Below, piece after piece: positions 1-9,858 of a DNA stretch of 64,000 bases. Made by a program: the position numbers and the translations under genes. Origin of the DNA: Staphylotrichum longicolle (taxonomy: Eukaryota; Ascomycota; Sordariomycetes; Sordariales; Chaetomiaceae). The stretch is from positions 4,216,001 through 4,280,000 of the forward strand of contig JAHCVI010000002.1 in NCBI GenBank assembly GCA_019096155.1, read 5' to 3'. The first letter of the stretch is position 1. Every line of letters starts with the position of its first letter. The notes below the pieces were generated by a model. It saw nothing but the letters and a program-made list of their open reading frames with translations, was not told the DNA's origin and searched no databases.

Positions 1-369
1 CGAGGGTGTGGTGTGGGGGAGGGGCAGGAGGGGCAGTGGTGAGGTGCCCAAAGAAGGTGCTGCTGGGGTCGGTAGCTGTGCTGCGTACGTAGTACAGTAC
101 CTGAGAGGGGGTCTCGCTTGCAAGCTTGTGATTTGGAGCTCCGCAACCATCGCTCGTAAATGAGCCACTTTGTCCATCATCACCAGCCCCTTTTTGTCTT
201 GTTCCTGGTTTCCCGTTCCTCGTAAAGGAATGCCACCTCATTTTTCGAATATCTTCCAGACATTGATTGTCTAACGCGAAACTTCAACACCGCACCCCTG
301 CATCCTGTCTTTTGGTTTCGTACCTGACCTTAGCCTTGGTCAACCTTGGTTGGCGGTCCATTTTCAAAC
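1..369. promoter_or_regulatory. 5' flank of ECT1
   Basis: No coding region is supported here. The stretch before the ATG at 370 is pyrimidine-rich with C/T tracts (about 180-310), as is usual for fungal promoters and leaders. No specific transcription-factor site is claimed. Confidence 0.4.
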
Positions 370-1838
370 ATGGCTTCTGTGGATGAGACTCTGCCCCCAG
401 GCGATCCCGCGCCCGAGCTGCTCGAAGGCCGCCTATGGGTCGACGGGTGCTTCGACTTTTTCCATCACGGTGAGTTGAGACACTGCCGGCTCACTACGAC
501 GACAATTCACCATACTAACCACGCCCAGGCCACGCGGGCGCCGTTGTCCAAGCCCGCCAACTCGGCGATGAGCTCTACGTCGGCGTCCATTCCGACGAGG
601 CCATCCTCGAGAACAAGGGCCCGACGGTCATGAACCTCAAAGAACGGTAAAAACCGGCCACTCCATTCTCGCAACGAGATCGATGCTAAAACGCCTCGTC
701 CCAGCCTCCTCGCGGTTGACGCCTGCCGCTGGACCACCAAGTCCATCCCGCACGCCCCCTACGTCACGCAGCTCGACTGGATCAGCCACTTTGGGTGCAA
801 GTACGTCGTGCACGGCGACGACATCACGTCGGACAGCGCCGGCGAGGACTGCTACCGCTTCGTCAAGGCCGCCGACCGTTTCAAGGTCGTCAAGCGCACC
901 CCGAGCATCTCGACGACCGACCTCGTCGGCCGCATGCTGCTGTGCACCAAGGGCCACTTCATCAAGTCGCTCGAGAAGACGCTCGCCGGCGAGGAAGGGC
1001 CCGGCACCGCAGCCGAGAGGAAGGAGGCCGGCGCCGCCATGCGGGAGAGGGTGAGGCTGTACGCCACGGACGAGACGGCCAAGCGGCCCGGGGCCGATGT
1101 CTGGTTCTGGGGCGCCGAGAGCGGGTTCAGGGAGCTGTTCCGAGGTGCGGGCCCGAAGCCCGGGCAGAGGGTGGTGTATGTGGATGGTGGGTTTGATCTA
1201 TTCTCGAGCGGACACATTCAGTTCTTGCGCTTGGTGACCGAAGCCGAGGAGGAGCTGGCGAGGAAGGAGGGGTGGTACTCGGAGCAGGCGGTCAACGAGC
1301 GCAAGGGCAAGGGCGCCGACTACGGCCCGGTGTTTGTCGTGGCCGGCGTGCATGACGACGAGGTCATCAACAAGTGGAAGGGGGTTAACTACCCGATCAT
1401 GAACATCTTTGAGCGCGGGCTCTGCGTCCTGCAGTGCCGGGTAAGCTGGCCCCGATGGCATTGCGAGTCGACGTTTGCTGACAGGTTCCGCAGTACATCA
1501 ACGCCGTCATCTTCGGCGCGCCCTTCACGCCGACAAAAAGCTACCTCACGGGTCTCCCCTGGGGCACGCCAGACGCTGTGTACCACGGCCCAACATCCTT
1601 TATGCCCTCTACCGAGGACGTCTACACCGAGCCCAAGGAGATGGGCATCTACCGAGAGATTGGGGACCACGAGTTCGACGACGTTAACGCCGGCACCATC
1701 GTGCAGAGGATAATGAAGAGCCGTGACCTCTACGAGGCACGCCAGCGGGCCAAGGGTATGAAGGCCGATGTCGAAGCCGCGCACAGGCAGCGCGAGCTGC
1801 TGGAGGAGGAGCAGCGACGCAAGGAGGCCGCGCGGTAG
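370..1838 (+). CDS. ECT1: ethanolamine-phosphate cytidylyltransferase
   Basis: It makes CDP-ethanolamine from CTP and phosphoethanolamine, the rate-setting step of the Kennedy route to phosphatidylethanolamine, in the cytosol or at the ER surface. Four exons (370-469, 529-646, 705-1440, 1494-1838) join to exactly 433 codons, giving 432 aa. The introns are 59, 58 and 53 nt, and the first has a TACTAAC branch site. Two nucleotidyltransferase domains are visible. The first has GCFDFFHHGHAG, an intact HxGH motif, at about residues 28-40. The second has VDGGFDLFSSGH at about residues 230-242, where the first His of HxGH is Ser. A charged helix (EEEQRRKEAAR) ends the protein. The ATG at 370 has A at -3. 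The double-domain layout separates it from the choline enzyme. Identification is secure; the degenerate second motif suggests that catalysis rests on the first domain. Confidence 0.95.
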
Positions 1839-3120
1839 GACGCGAACGTGTGCAGAGCAATGTAGAATCAGGGACTTCAACCAGGGCATGGTAGGGATAA
1901 AACGGAGCGACTGGCTTCAACAGGCCGCGACACCGTTTCAGAGGGGCGCAATAGACGACATCACGCAGAGAGCGCAAAAACCGCGAGACTATCTAATAAT
2001 TAAACAAAATCTGGACAGTCCATCAGATACCATAACGCATTGTTGAGTCATCAACGGGGTCGCGCGACGATTTACGCCGGCTTCACCTCAGAGCTTGACT
2101 CTATTAATGGTTTTATCATCACTTGAACTGTCCGATCCGTCCAACAACCCACGATGCAGCCGGCAGCAAAGACAATGAGCTTCCTGTGAAGCTTAGAGTT
2201 TTCGTCTGTCCCCGCTGTGCGCCGGCCGCAGGGCGGGCAGTTGTCTAAGATCAATGGGGTTTGAAGCCCCCCCTCGCACCAAGAATGAGCCCCGTCGAGT
2301 AACTTCGCTCCCTGTTGCCAGGGGAGCGAGCAATCGCATATCTGTGACATCGTGACGAAATCTCTCGAGCCAGCCGTGACGCTCCCAGTCCAGACCCGAC
2401 CAGCGGCAGCCCACCACCGACGAGTTGCGACCCACAGCAGGGCGCAGCCACCCGCCCCGGGACGCGGGAGCTCGGACTCATATCTTCGTCCATATGGTCT
2501 CCCGGCCCCGGGACAGGCTGCTGCAGAACTGCTGATGCGGAAGCGTGTCGGTTTTGGAGTGGTGGACCGGGCGGTGCGAAGACAGTCAAGGAACTGGCCG
2601 GCCGAGATCAGCCGCAGTGCTTCTATGGCGGCGCGTTTCCGCGGCCAGCTTCTTGGAAAAGAAGGTGGGTGTCCGGGGACTTTCTCCCAAAGCTTGTCAT
2701 GGTGAAAGAGCCAAAGTGGCTCTCTCCGTGTGTGAGCTTCGAATAGCGATTTGTCGGACGAGGGGGGACTTGGAGGAAAAGAGGAAAGGGAAAGGAATTC
2801 AATTGCAGAGCTCGCGAATTTTTATGCAGGACCGGATTTTTGGCAAGTGGGGTAGCGTCAAGGTGAGCACAACGCGGTCCAAGCTTTTTTTGTGCGAGTG
2901 CACGGTCGGCGTGTGTTTAGAGAAATCGAGGCTTCAGCAGCTTCGATTTCCAGCCCATCACGGTTGCTGCCTCGAAACTGCCCATGCGAAGCACCCAACC
3001 GCTCCCAGCAACCGGCTCGACCAACCCCCATTTCGGTGTCAAAACGCGACCTCAACCGACGAAACGACCCGATTGAAGCGAACCACAGTATCCAATTGAC
3101 GCAACCGCGTAACCGCAGCG
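1839..3120. other. intergenic, ECT1 3' end to RAE1 promoter
   Basis: No gene is supported. Open frames here are short, lack family features and differ in composition from the flanking genes. The last 250 bp before 3121 are C/A-rich and fit a RAE1 leader. Confidence 0.4.
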
Positions 3121-4315
3121 ATGGCGGGCCTTTTCGGGGCGCAAGCGGCGGCGAGCAACACGCTCGGCGACCTCAAGCAGGACGTCGAGCTCGGGAGCCC
3201 GCCCGAGGACAGCATCACGGCCCTCGCCTTCAACCCCAACCCGACCGACCCCAAGGACTTTCTGGCCGTGGCGAGCTGGGACAAGAAAGTGCGCATCTAC
3301 GAAATCATGAGCAACGGCCAGGGCCAGGGCAAGGCATCGATAGACCATGACGGCCCCGTCTTCTCGGTTGATTTCTTCAAGGTGGGTTGGTTTTTTTTTT
3401 CTTTCTTGTGTCAGATCACAGCTCCGGTGACTAACGGCTTACAGGACGGTCAAAAGGTCATTTCGGCTGGCGCCGACAAGCAGGCCAAGGTGCTGGACCT
3501 CGCGACGGGACAGACGGCGCAGATAGCACAGCACGACCAGCCGGTGCGCTGCGTGCGGTACTTCGAGGCCAACGGCACGCCGATGGCGGTCACGGGCTCG
3601 TGGGACAAGACGGTCAAATACTGGGACTTCCGGAGCCCGCAGCCCGCGGGGGTGGTGACCTGCCAGGAGCGGGTGTACACGCTCGACGTCCGAGACAACC
3701 TCCTGGTCGTTGGCACCGCTGATAGGTACATCAATGTGATCAACCTGAAGGATCGGCCAAGTTCTACAAGACGCTGCAGAGCCCGCTCAAGTGGCAGACG
3801 CGGGTCGTCAGCTGCTTCACCGACTCGCAAGGGTTTGCCATCGGCAGCATCGAGGGCCGCTGCGCCATTCAGTACGTCGAGGACAAGGACGCGAGGTATT
3901 TTCCCCTTTGTTTTTTTCTTCTGTTTGACAAGGCCCCTTGTTGACTTTTTCTTGCAGCCTCAACTTCTCGTTCAAGTGCCACCGCGACCCGCCGCAGGGC
4001 AGCGTGACCAACGTGTACGCGGTCAACGACATCTCGTTCCACCCGCAGCACGGCACCTTCAGCACGGCCGGTAGCGACGGCACGTTCCACTTCTGGGACA
4101 AGGACGCCAAGCACCGGCTCAAGGGGTACCCCAACGTGGGCGGCAGCATCACGGCGACCAAGTTCAACAAGACGGGCAGCATTTTTGCCTACGCCATCAG
4201 CTACGACTGGTCCAAGGGCTACCAGGGCAACACGGCCAACTACCCGACCAAGGTGATGCTGCACCCGGTGCAGCCCGACGAGTGCAAGCCCCGGCCGAGC
4301 GTCAAGAAGAGGTAG
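3121..4315 (+). CDS. RAE1: Rae1-type WD40 mRNA export factor (one-base frame break)
   Basis: Rae1/Gle2 is a seven-bladed WD40 propeller that binds the GLEBS motif of a nucleoporin at the nuclear pore and helps poly(A) RNA leave the nucleus. Exons are 3121-3381, 3445-3895 and 3958-4315, with introns of 63 and 62 nt. WD-type repeats are clear: LAVASWDKKVRIYE, VISAGADKQAKVLDL, AVTGSWDKTVKYWD, VVGTADRYINVINL and FSTAGSDGTFHFWD. The C-terminus has the family's SYDWSKGYQG and a CKPRPSVKKR end. The frame breaks once near 3753: up to INLKD one frame is used, and from AKFYKTLQSPLKWQTR the frame one base short. Spliced length is 1070 nt, so one restored base gives 357 codons. No GT..AG intron fits there. 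Since Rae1 is usually essential, a sequence error is more likely than a pseudogene. The stop is followed in frame by an Arg/Gly-rich stretch (see findings). Confidence 0.92.
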
Positions 4316-4420
4316 AGCAGTCCAAAGACGCGTCAGGGCGGCTTTGGTGGCAGGGGCCGGGGACGGGGTTGTGGACGGGGCCGCGGCAGGGGCGGGGTCG
4401 AGGAAATGATCATTCGTTGA
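4316..4420 (+). other. in-frame Arg/Gly-rich extension behind the RAE1 stop
   Basis: Directly after the TAG at 4313-4315 the same frame stays open for 34 codons to a TGA at 4418-4420. It reads as Gly/Arg repeats (about ten R and a dozen G, in GRGRGRG-type order) and then VEEMIIR. It could be a readthrough extension, a remnant of a longer ancestral protein, or chance in a GGC/CGG-rich tract. No protein evidence is available here. Confidence 0.35.
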
Positions 4421-4797
4421 GCAGGTGAAAGATACCAATGAGACAAGTCAAAGTGGTCAAGTTTGCAGGCCTATTGTAAGGGGGGAGCAGTGAGCAAGAC
4501 CGTCAGAGGTGTGGTTGAGAAAAGCGGCTCGCTGGGAGCCGCCCGACTTCGATTGCGTTTTGAAGCAGTGCATCAGGTAGCAATATAATAACAACCTTCA
4601 AAAGACAACTCCGCTGCCACCCAGAATTACAACCGTACTAGTACCATATCATCCTACACCTTCTCTCCCATTCCAAATTTCCCCTTTTCTTCTTCATTCC
4701 TCCTTTCTCTTCGTGTGATCACCACTCCCCATAACATCCTCCACCAACCCCCTCCACAAATCCCTTACCACCCCCCGTCCCCGTCCCCGTCCTTCTC
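4421..4797. other. convergent 3' region between RAE1 and the gene at 4798-5570
   Basis: It holds the downstream flanks of two converging genes. Positions 4726-4764 are a diverged copy of 4845-4883, which codes for the C-terminus of the neighbouring minus-strand gene. Nothing else was recognised. Confidence 0.4.
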
Positions 4798-4883
4798 CTA
4801 AACAGCCGCCGCGGGCCCCTTCCCACCTTTTGTCCCCGCAGCAGTCCCCATGACATCCTCCACCATCCCCCTCCACAGATCCC
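4726..4883 (-). repeat. diverged duplicated C-terminal coding segment (4726-4764 and 4845-4883)
   Basis: Two 39-nt blocks 119 nt apart match at 36 of 39 positions. On the minus strand both read RDLWRG[M/L]VEDVMG. Of the three differences, two are synonymous and one is Met/Leu. The 4845-4883 block is inside the gene; the other lies past its stop in another frame and is followed by GSGDHTKRKEE and a stop. Confidence 0.6.
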
Positions 4884-5570
4884 GGATCATCCCCGCGCCC
4901 ATCTCAAAGCTCTCCTCTTTTTGTTGCGCCTCCTCCCGGTTCAGCAGGTGCACGAACCCCAGCTCCACGCCGTCCACGCCCATCCCCTCCACCTCGGTCA
5001 GCGCCGCGGGCGCCACCAGCTCCGGGTTGGCCGCCACCACGCTGATCTCGGCGCGCGCCAGCGGCTGGTCGGGCGTCTCGGCCGCGTGCGGGTGGGGGCG
5101 GGCCGAGTCCGGGAGCAAGGGGACGCGGACGTGCATGTAGGGGTCGTAGGCCTCGTCCTGGGCGGAGAGGTGCAGGTTGGGAGGATGGCGCGGTCGAGGG
5201 TCGGGAGGGGGGCGGGGCGGGGCGGGGCGCCGAGTGGTGGAAGGTTTGCATGAAGCGGAAGGGGGGCGTGGTGGTGTTGGTGGACGACTTGGTTTGCGGG
5301 GTGGGGCGGTGGGGGGTTGTGGTTGTGGTGGAGTGTTGCCGCTGTGAAGAGAAAAGGGTCGTGTGTTAGATATTGGAGAGGAGGGAGGTGCGTGGTGGCT
5401 TTTCTTACCTCGGACTCGGGGGTTATGGGGGCTGGTTTCCTGCCTGCGCTGCTGCTGGTGGCGGCGGTCTTGGTGGCATTGCTGAGGAGATGGCTTGGGC
5501 GGGCGACAGCGGGGGTGGTGCTGAAGGTGCGGGTGAGTTTGGAGACGGGGGTGGTGAGTCGCGATGACAT
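4798..5570 (-). CDS. small conserved fungal protein with mitochondrial-type N-terminus, function unknown (frame break)
   Basis: I do not recognise a named function. Exon 1 (5570-5409) encodes a Ser/Thr/Arg-rich, acid-free start with LTRTFSTTPAVARP, which looks like a mitochondrial presequence. A 67-nt intron (5342-5408) joins ESE to RQHSTTTTT. Exon 2 carries PPFRFMQTFHHSAP in one frame and then, in another frame, DEAYDPYMHVRVPLLPDS, an acidic Pro/Ala-rich middle and the end RDLWRGMVEDVMG. Both parts resemble a conserved short fungal protein as I remember it, so the two frames belong together. The break lies at about 5170-5240, in a run of C/G tracts. Spliced length is 706 nt, one base over a multiple of three. 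The start at 5570 is the first ATG that gives the presequence. Translation of the middle third is unreliable. Confidence 0.6.
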
Positions 5571-7563
5571 GGTGATGGCGTCCGAGTTGGGATAGCTCTA
5601 CAAAGACGGTTGTGTGGGTGGGATTCGAGATAAATTCGAGATGGGTGGAAGATGGAATAGCACGGAGCACAGGCAAGTGTCAGGCGTTACTCGGGCGTAT
5701 GTACTAAGAGAACAGATGGATGGGTTGAAGGTGGGAGGGGGAAGCTTTGTTGGCGGGCGCATTGGGGAGGGCGGGTATAAGTGAGGGTGACTACCATACA
5801 CAGTACACGGGCGGACCTCCGCCTGGGTACCTTACACAGTACGAGCGAGAAGCTCCCGCCCGATCAGCGTGCATCCCAGACTCCCAGACTCGCCCATGCC
5901 CCTCCCTCCCCGGCACCTCAGTGGACCGCCTAATTCCTAATTCGGGGTCAATGGTCTCGATGTGGTTGCACAACGAAGGCTGGATAATACGGATAACCGT
6001 GCTGCAGATGGGCCTGCACGACCGAGGAGGACATCGGTACATCCCGGGTCGTTTCATGGGAAGCATGGCTCGATGAGCCGATTGCCTGCATTGATCGATG
6101 CTCAATGGTGCCAGAAACTGCCGCTCCCTCCATCGCCGACCACGCCAGGAATGCCCGTCTGTCTCCATCTCGACAAATCTGCAATTGACTCAGAGGCCGT
6201 GACTCGAACGAAACCTGCGCGCGCGCCAGCGTCTCAACGTGGATCGCCGGTTTCGCACCAGCTGCCCCCGGTCGAACGCCCAAAAATCAAATCTCGATAA
6301 CCTGGAAATCCCAACGGACCGGGGCCGTCAGCTCCCCGGCCCCAGTCGAATTGCGCAGCGCTGACTGGCGGTGAATCCACTTTGTTGAGGGAGCTTGGGC
6401 CACCCAACGTCCCGCCCGCATGGAGGCGGTCAACTCTAACGGGAGCGTTATGCTGAGGTCAGCCTAGCGGCTACGACGCTTCGGGTCTGGCGCTGGTACC
6501 GGGCGTCGTCAACAAATCTCGGGTGTGGAATGCCGACGCCCGGAGTCTGAGGCTTTCAAGATCTGAGGGTCACATGAGCCAGGTCGTTTGATGGGTTCGA
6601 CGGGTTCGATGGAGCCCACGTTGCTGTTTTCTGCTTTTTTTTCTTGTTGGTCGAGCTGTCTAAGGCCTCCAAATGACTCTCTCTGAGAACTTGTCTTCCA
6701 CGATCCGAGGTATTTGTCAAATACGGTGGGTTCCACTTCACGGTACCTACTGTGTAAACTGTGCTGGACTCTGCGGGATGAGCAAAGCCGACAAGAATTG
6801 CTGTGTCTTGGAGAGAGTACGTCAGGGTTAGGGTCCCCACCGCCGTTTGACACCTCAGTAACTTATCTTGCCTCTCCTCGGCTCCGTGCCTCCGGCCGTG
6901 GGGCCATCGACGACCGACATCCGGCCCAGTGGGTTCCAGTCCTGCCTTTTCCCGAGGCCCGCAACACCCGCCTGTCTCGTGCTGCGCCAAGGCCAAAGAG
7001 CCGCCAACTTCCTCGGGCATTGTTGTAGTGACGAGTCAGAACTCAGAAAAAGCTGGCAGCCTGGCACATGTCTCGGGAACGCGGGGTATCGAGTTTCTTC
7101 TGGGGTGTTTCTGGGGCGCTCTTCGGGGGACGGGGATGGTTCCGGGGATGGACCCATGTCGTAGGTTCTTCTATGGAACATCTTTTGTTCCAAGAAACGT
7201 GGGCGGCGGAACGGGTTGATAGTGAACAGAGAGTCACATGTGACAAGAGACCACACAGTAGCACTTGCAGGAGAAGCAACATGGTATCATTATCATTATC
7301 TCCTCATGGCCATACCAGCGCGATGAAACTGATTTGTAGACTGACTAGTCCTCGTGGAGCAGTGCCAGACAAAGAGAATTAAATATGCACAGTATGAACA
7401 AGCTGGTAGTCCAGCTCTCCGGCAAGAGAACCCTGCTATGCGGAAGAACGGGAGCAAAAGCAGGGAGTGGGGGTTCCAACCTTCAAGCCCGCGCCGAGTC
7501 GGAAGCGCGTTGCCGAGTTCGAGCCGCCTTTCCCAGGCCGCCTTTTAGGGCTGTGTGGGAGCC
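5571..7563. other. gene-free stretch, 2 kb
   Basis: No supported gene lies on either strand; all frames are short and of shadow quality. It includes the upstream region of the 5570 gene and the downstream region of the 7564-8853 gene. One telomere-like decamer GGGTTAGGGT sits at 6824-6833. A short repeat of gggttcga/gggttcgat lies near 6595-6610. Confidence 0.4.
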
Positions 7564-8853
7564 TCAATTCCTGATTCCGAGAGAGGGTCCGCTGCGCATC
7601 CCACGGTCCTCCATACCAAAGTGTACCAGGGCCGCCCCCCTGCGCACCGAGATGACCCGCCGGGTCGTATCAAACATGACGAGCGCCACGGTGCTGTAAT
7701 CCTCCTCGTCCAGGAGAACGATGGCGATCTGCTCCAGCAACCACTGTCTGGGCGGTTGTCCGATGCGGTTCTTGAGCCTGCCGAGTCGCTCCGAGCTGGC
7801 CCTCCCTTGGTAACGGTCCCGAAACGCGCGGCGGGCACAGAACGCCTCGAAAGACTGGTAATGGTTCGCGTGCAGCATAGATTCGCCCGTGTAAACGTCG
7901 ACTTGGCGGAACACGCGCTGGGGGCTGATCTCGAGTGAGATGGACGAGCCAGTGTCGGTGACGAGATGAACATTCCTCGAGGCATGGAAATCTCCGCGGC
8001 CGCACATCATCCTGATGGCTTCGAAGGAGGAGCACTCGAGGAAGCAGCGCTCGAGACAGGTCACGGGGAAGAAGACGTTGGTGCCGTAAACGGGGATGTA
8101 GTCCTCGCTGGAAAAGAGAGAGTTCGCCGTCACGGCCACGCCGTCCGAGTTCATGCCGCTCCCGCTGAGCATGCCCGCGTCGGTCACCATGAATATGCTG
8201 GGGATTCGCTGCGCGGGCGGGTACCGGATCTCGAGGTAGACCAGCAGGTCTTCATCGAGGACCTGCCTCTCCGAGTATCGAGCCTGCGCAAGAACAGGGA
8301 CGCCGTCGACGGTGGCACGGCGAGAAAAGAACGCGCTGGTGGTCTCGGAGATGGGCTTCGGGCCGGAAGGCGCGCCGTAAGGAGGGGCGTAGGCCTCGAG
8401 GATGTCGCGTATGGCGACGAGGTCGTCTCGCACGTTCAGGAGAATCAGCGAGTGCATGGACATGCCACTGCCATGGGACATGCCCTCGAGCTCTCTCCAT
8501 CCTCTCGGCCAGTGGCGTCTCAGACCATGTTGGTACACCATCTCAACCAAAGCATAGCAGATCTCCCTGCACGCCATTGTCAACGTCATGTTTCCGCCAT
8601 GGTAGCTGACCGACTGTTGATTTGAACAAACTTACAGCGGCGGGAGACTCGGATGGCCTTCGTGGCGGGCGACATTCCTGCTGATCTGGTCGGCAAACAC
8701 TCGTCCGTAAGTCCTGCCGCGCATATAATCGTCCCCCTCCAGAATGAGGGCCGGATGATGTCCGGGAGGGAGTTGCGAAATGCGGAAAGGGTGCTCGGGG
8801 CTGCTCATCTTGATGACGGAGGGGGTTGATATGCTCGTTGACACGCTTGACAC
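7564..8853 (-). CDS. acyl-CoA:6-aminopenicillanate acyltransferase family (peptidase C45) with substituted nucleophile
   Basis: Family members are Ntn hydrolases that cut themselves before a conserved Cys and then use it to move or hydrolyse acyl groups. Exons 8853-8636 and 8566-7564 join across a 69-nt intron (8567-8635) to 407 codons. Family signatures are the N-terminal GDDYMRGRTYGR, the NVRDD region, DAGMLSGSGMNSDGVAV, and LHANHYQSF, which keeps the active-site Asn of HTNH. The family's D/E-x-C-T core reads ISETTSAFF here, so the Cys position is Thr (codon at 8341-8343), and the downstream QNWD-like site reads QARY. The protein is therefore either inactive or Thr-dependent. There is no peroxisomal tripeptide at the C-terminus (SLGIRN). 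A second ATG at 8808 could be the start. No penicillin genes surround it, so a secondary-metabolite role is not implied. Confidence 0.85.
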
Positions 8854-9858
8854 GTGTGATCACGTCTAGGGGCGAGATAGAGTGAACAGACAGAAAGCCG
8901 TTTGAACCCTCGGTTTCCACTTGCAATCAAAAGTTCGTCGAACGACGCAGGTTGAGCAGTTACCCGCTTTATCACGTCTGCTTTGACCGGGTGACCGGGG
9001 GGCGGCCGGTCCCCGCGACTGAATATGTGCATCTTCCAGGCCACTTGACCGGCATGTATGCGTGCCTGTGCTGCAAGCTGCAAGCTGCGGGCCTGGAAGC
9101 ACACATCCTCAACGCTGCTGCACGGGAACGGTCAATTCTTGACGCAGGTAGTTCGTGATATCACTGTGGTCGATCGAGGAGTTGAAGATGGGCATATTTG
9201 AGAGCAGAAGAGGGTCACGGCTCTGGACTCAAGAGACAGCACTCCATGCCTGGCCTCACAGATGTGACAGCACCCATCTGACTAGCAGTCTCCGGTTCTA
9301 AGCGAGAGAGTTGCGGCTCTGCGGTTTGGGTACCGAGGAGTGCAGTGCTGCACGAGGTGAAGTGCATGTTTGGTGGTTGCAGTGATCTGGAACTGCAGGG
9401 GTTTGACAGCCCCCAGTCGAGATCCACATCATCCCACTCAGCCCAGCGGGCGCGGACCCAATGGGCGGGCAGTACCTGAGCAAGGGTCCAAGCCGCAGCC
9501 GCAGGCCGGGATTCTTTTTGGTCAAGCTGTCCTCAAGCATTGGCGATGCGCCGTCCACGGGTGTTGGTGCTGATGATTTGACAATTGTTTTATCCTGTGC
9601 TCCATCTTCAATTCGACACATTCCACTTCAATTCGATTCCCGGCACCTGCTGCGCGCATTTGCAATCAGCGATGGTGCCCATGTGAACTCGCCTTTAACA
9701 CACTCCTTCCTCTGCTTGAGAGTGCCGACGCGTACCTCCTGCCCATCGAGGGCTCCCGGCCCCAAACCGCCAACCAACCCAACCCGGGACACTTACTCCC
9801 ACGAACGAGATAGTAGCGCTGAACTGCAGTGACCGTGACCGGTCACAACACCGCCGCC
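8854..9858. promoter_or_regulatory. divergent intergenic region, acyltransferase-family gene and ERV41
   Basis: 1 kb lies between two divergently transcribed genes and must hold both promoters. No gene is supported. An in-frame ATG at 9829 precedes the chosen ERV41 start. Confidence 0.45.

Noticed and set aside
3382..3957. An extra intron to explain the RAE1 frame break
   Set aside because: There is no GT..AG or GC..AG pair around 3745-3765 that would restore the frame.
4694..4876. A separate small gene on the minus strand
   Set aside because: Its only meaningful part is the diverged copy of the neighbouring gene's C-terminus; no start or independent features.
8606..8635. A 30-nt intron in the acyltransferase-family gene
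   Set aside because: Too short for fungal splicing. A 69-nt intron from the same donor to the AG at 8567-8568 restores LEICYALVEMVYQ in frame.
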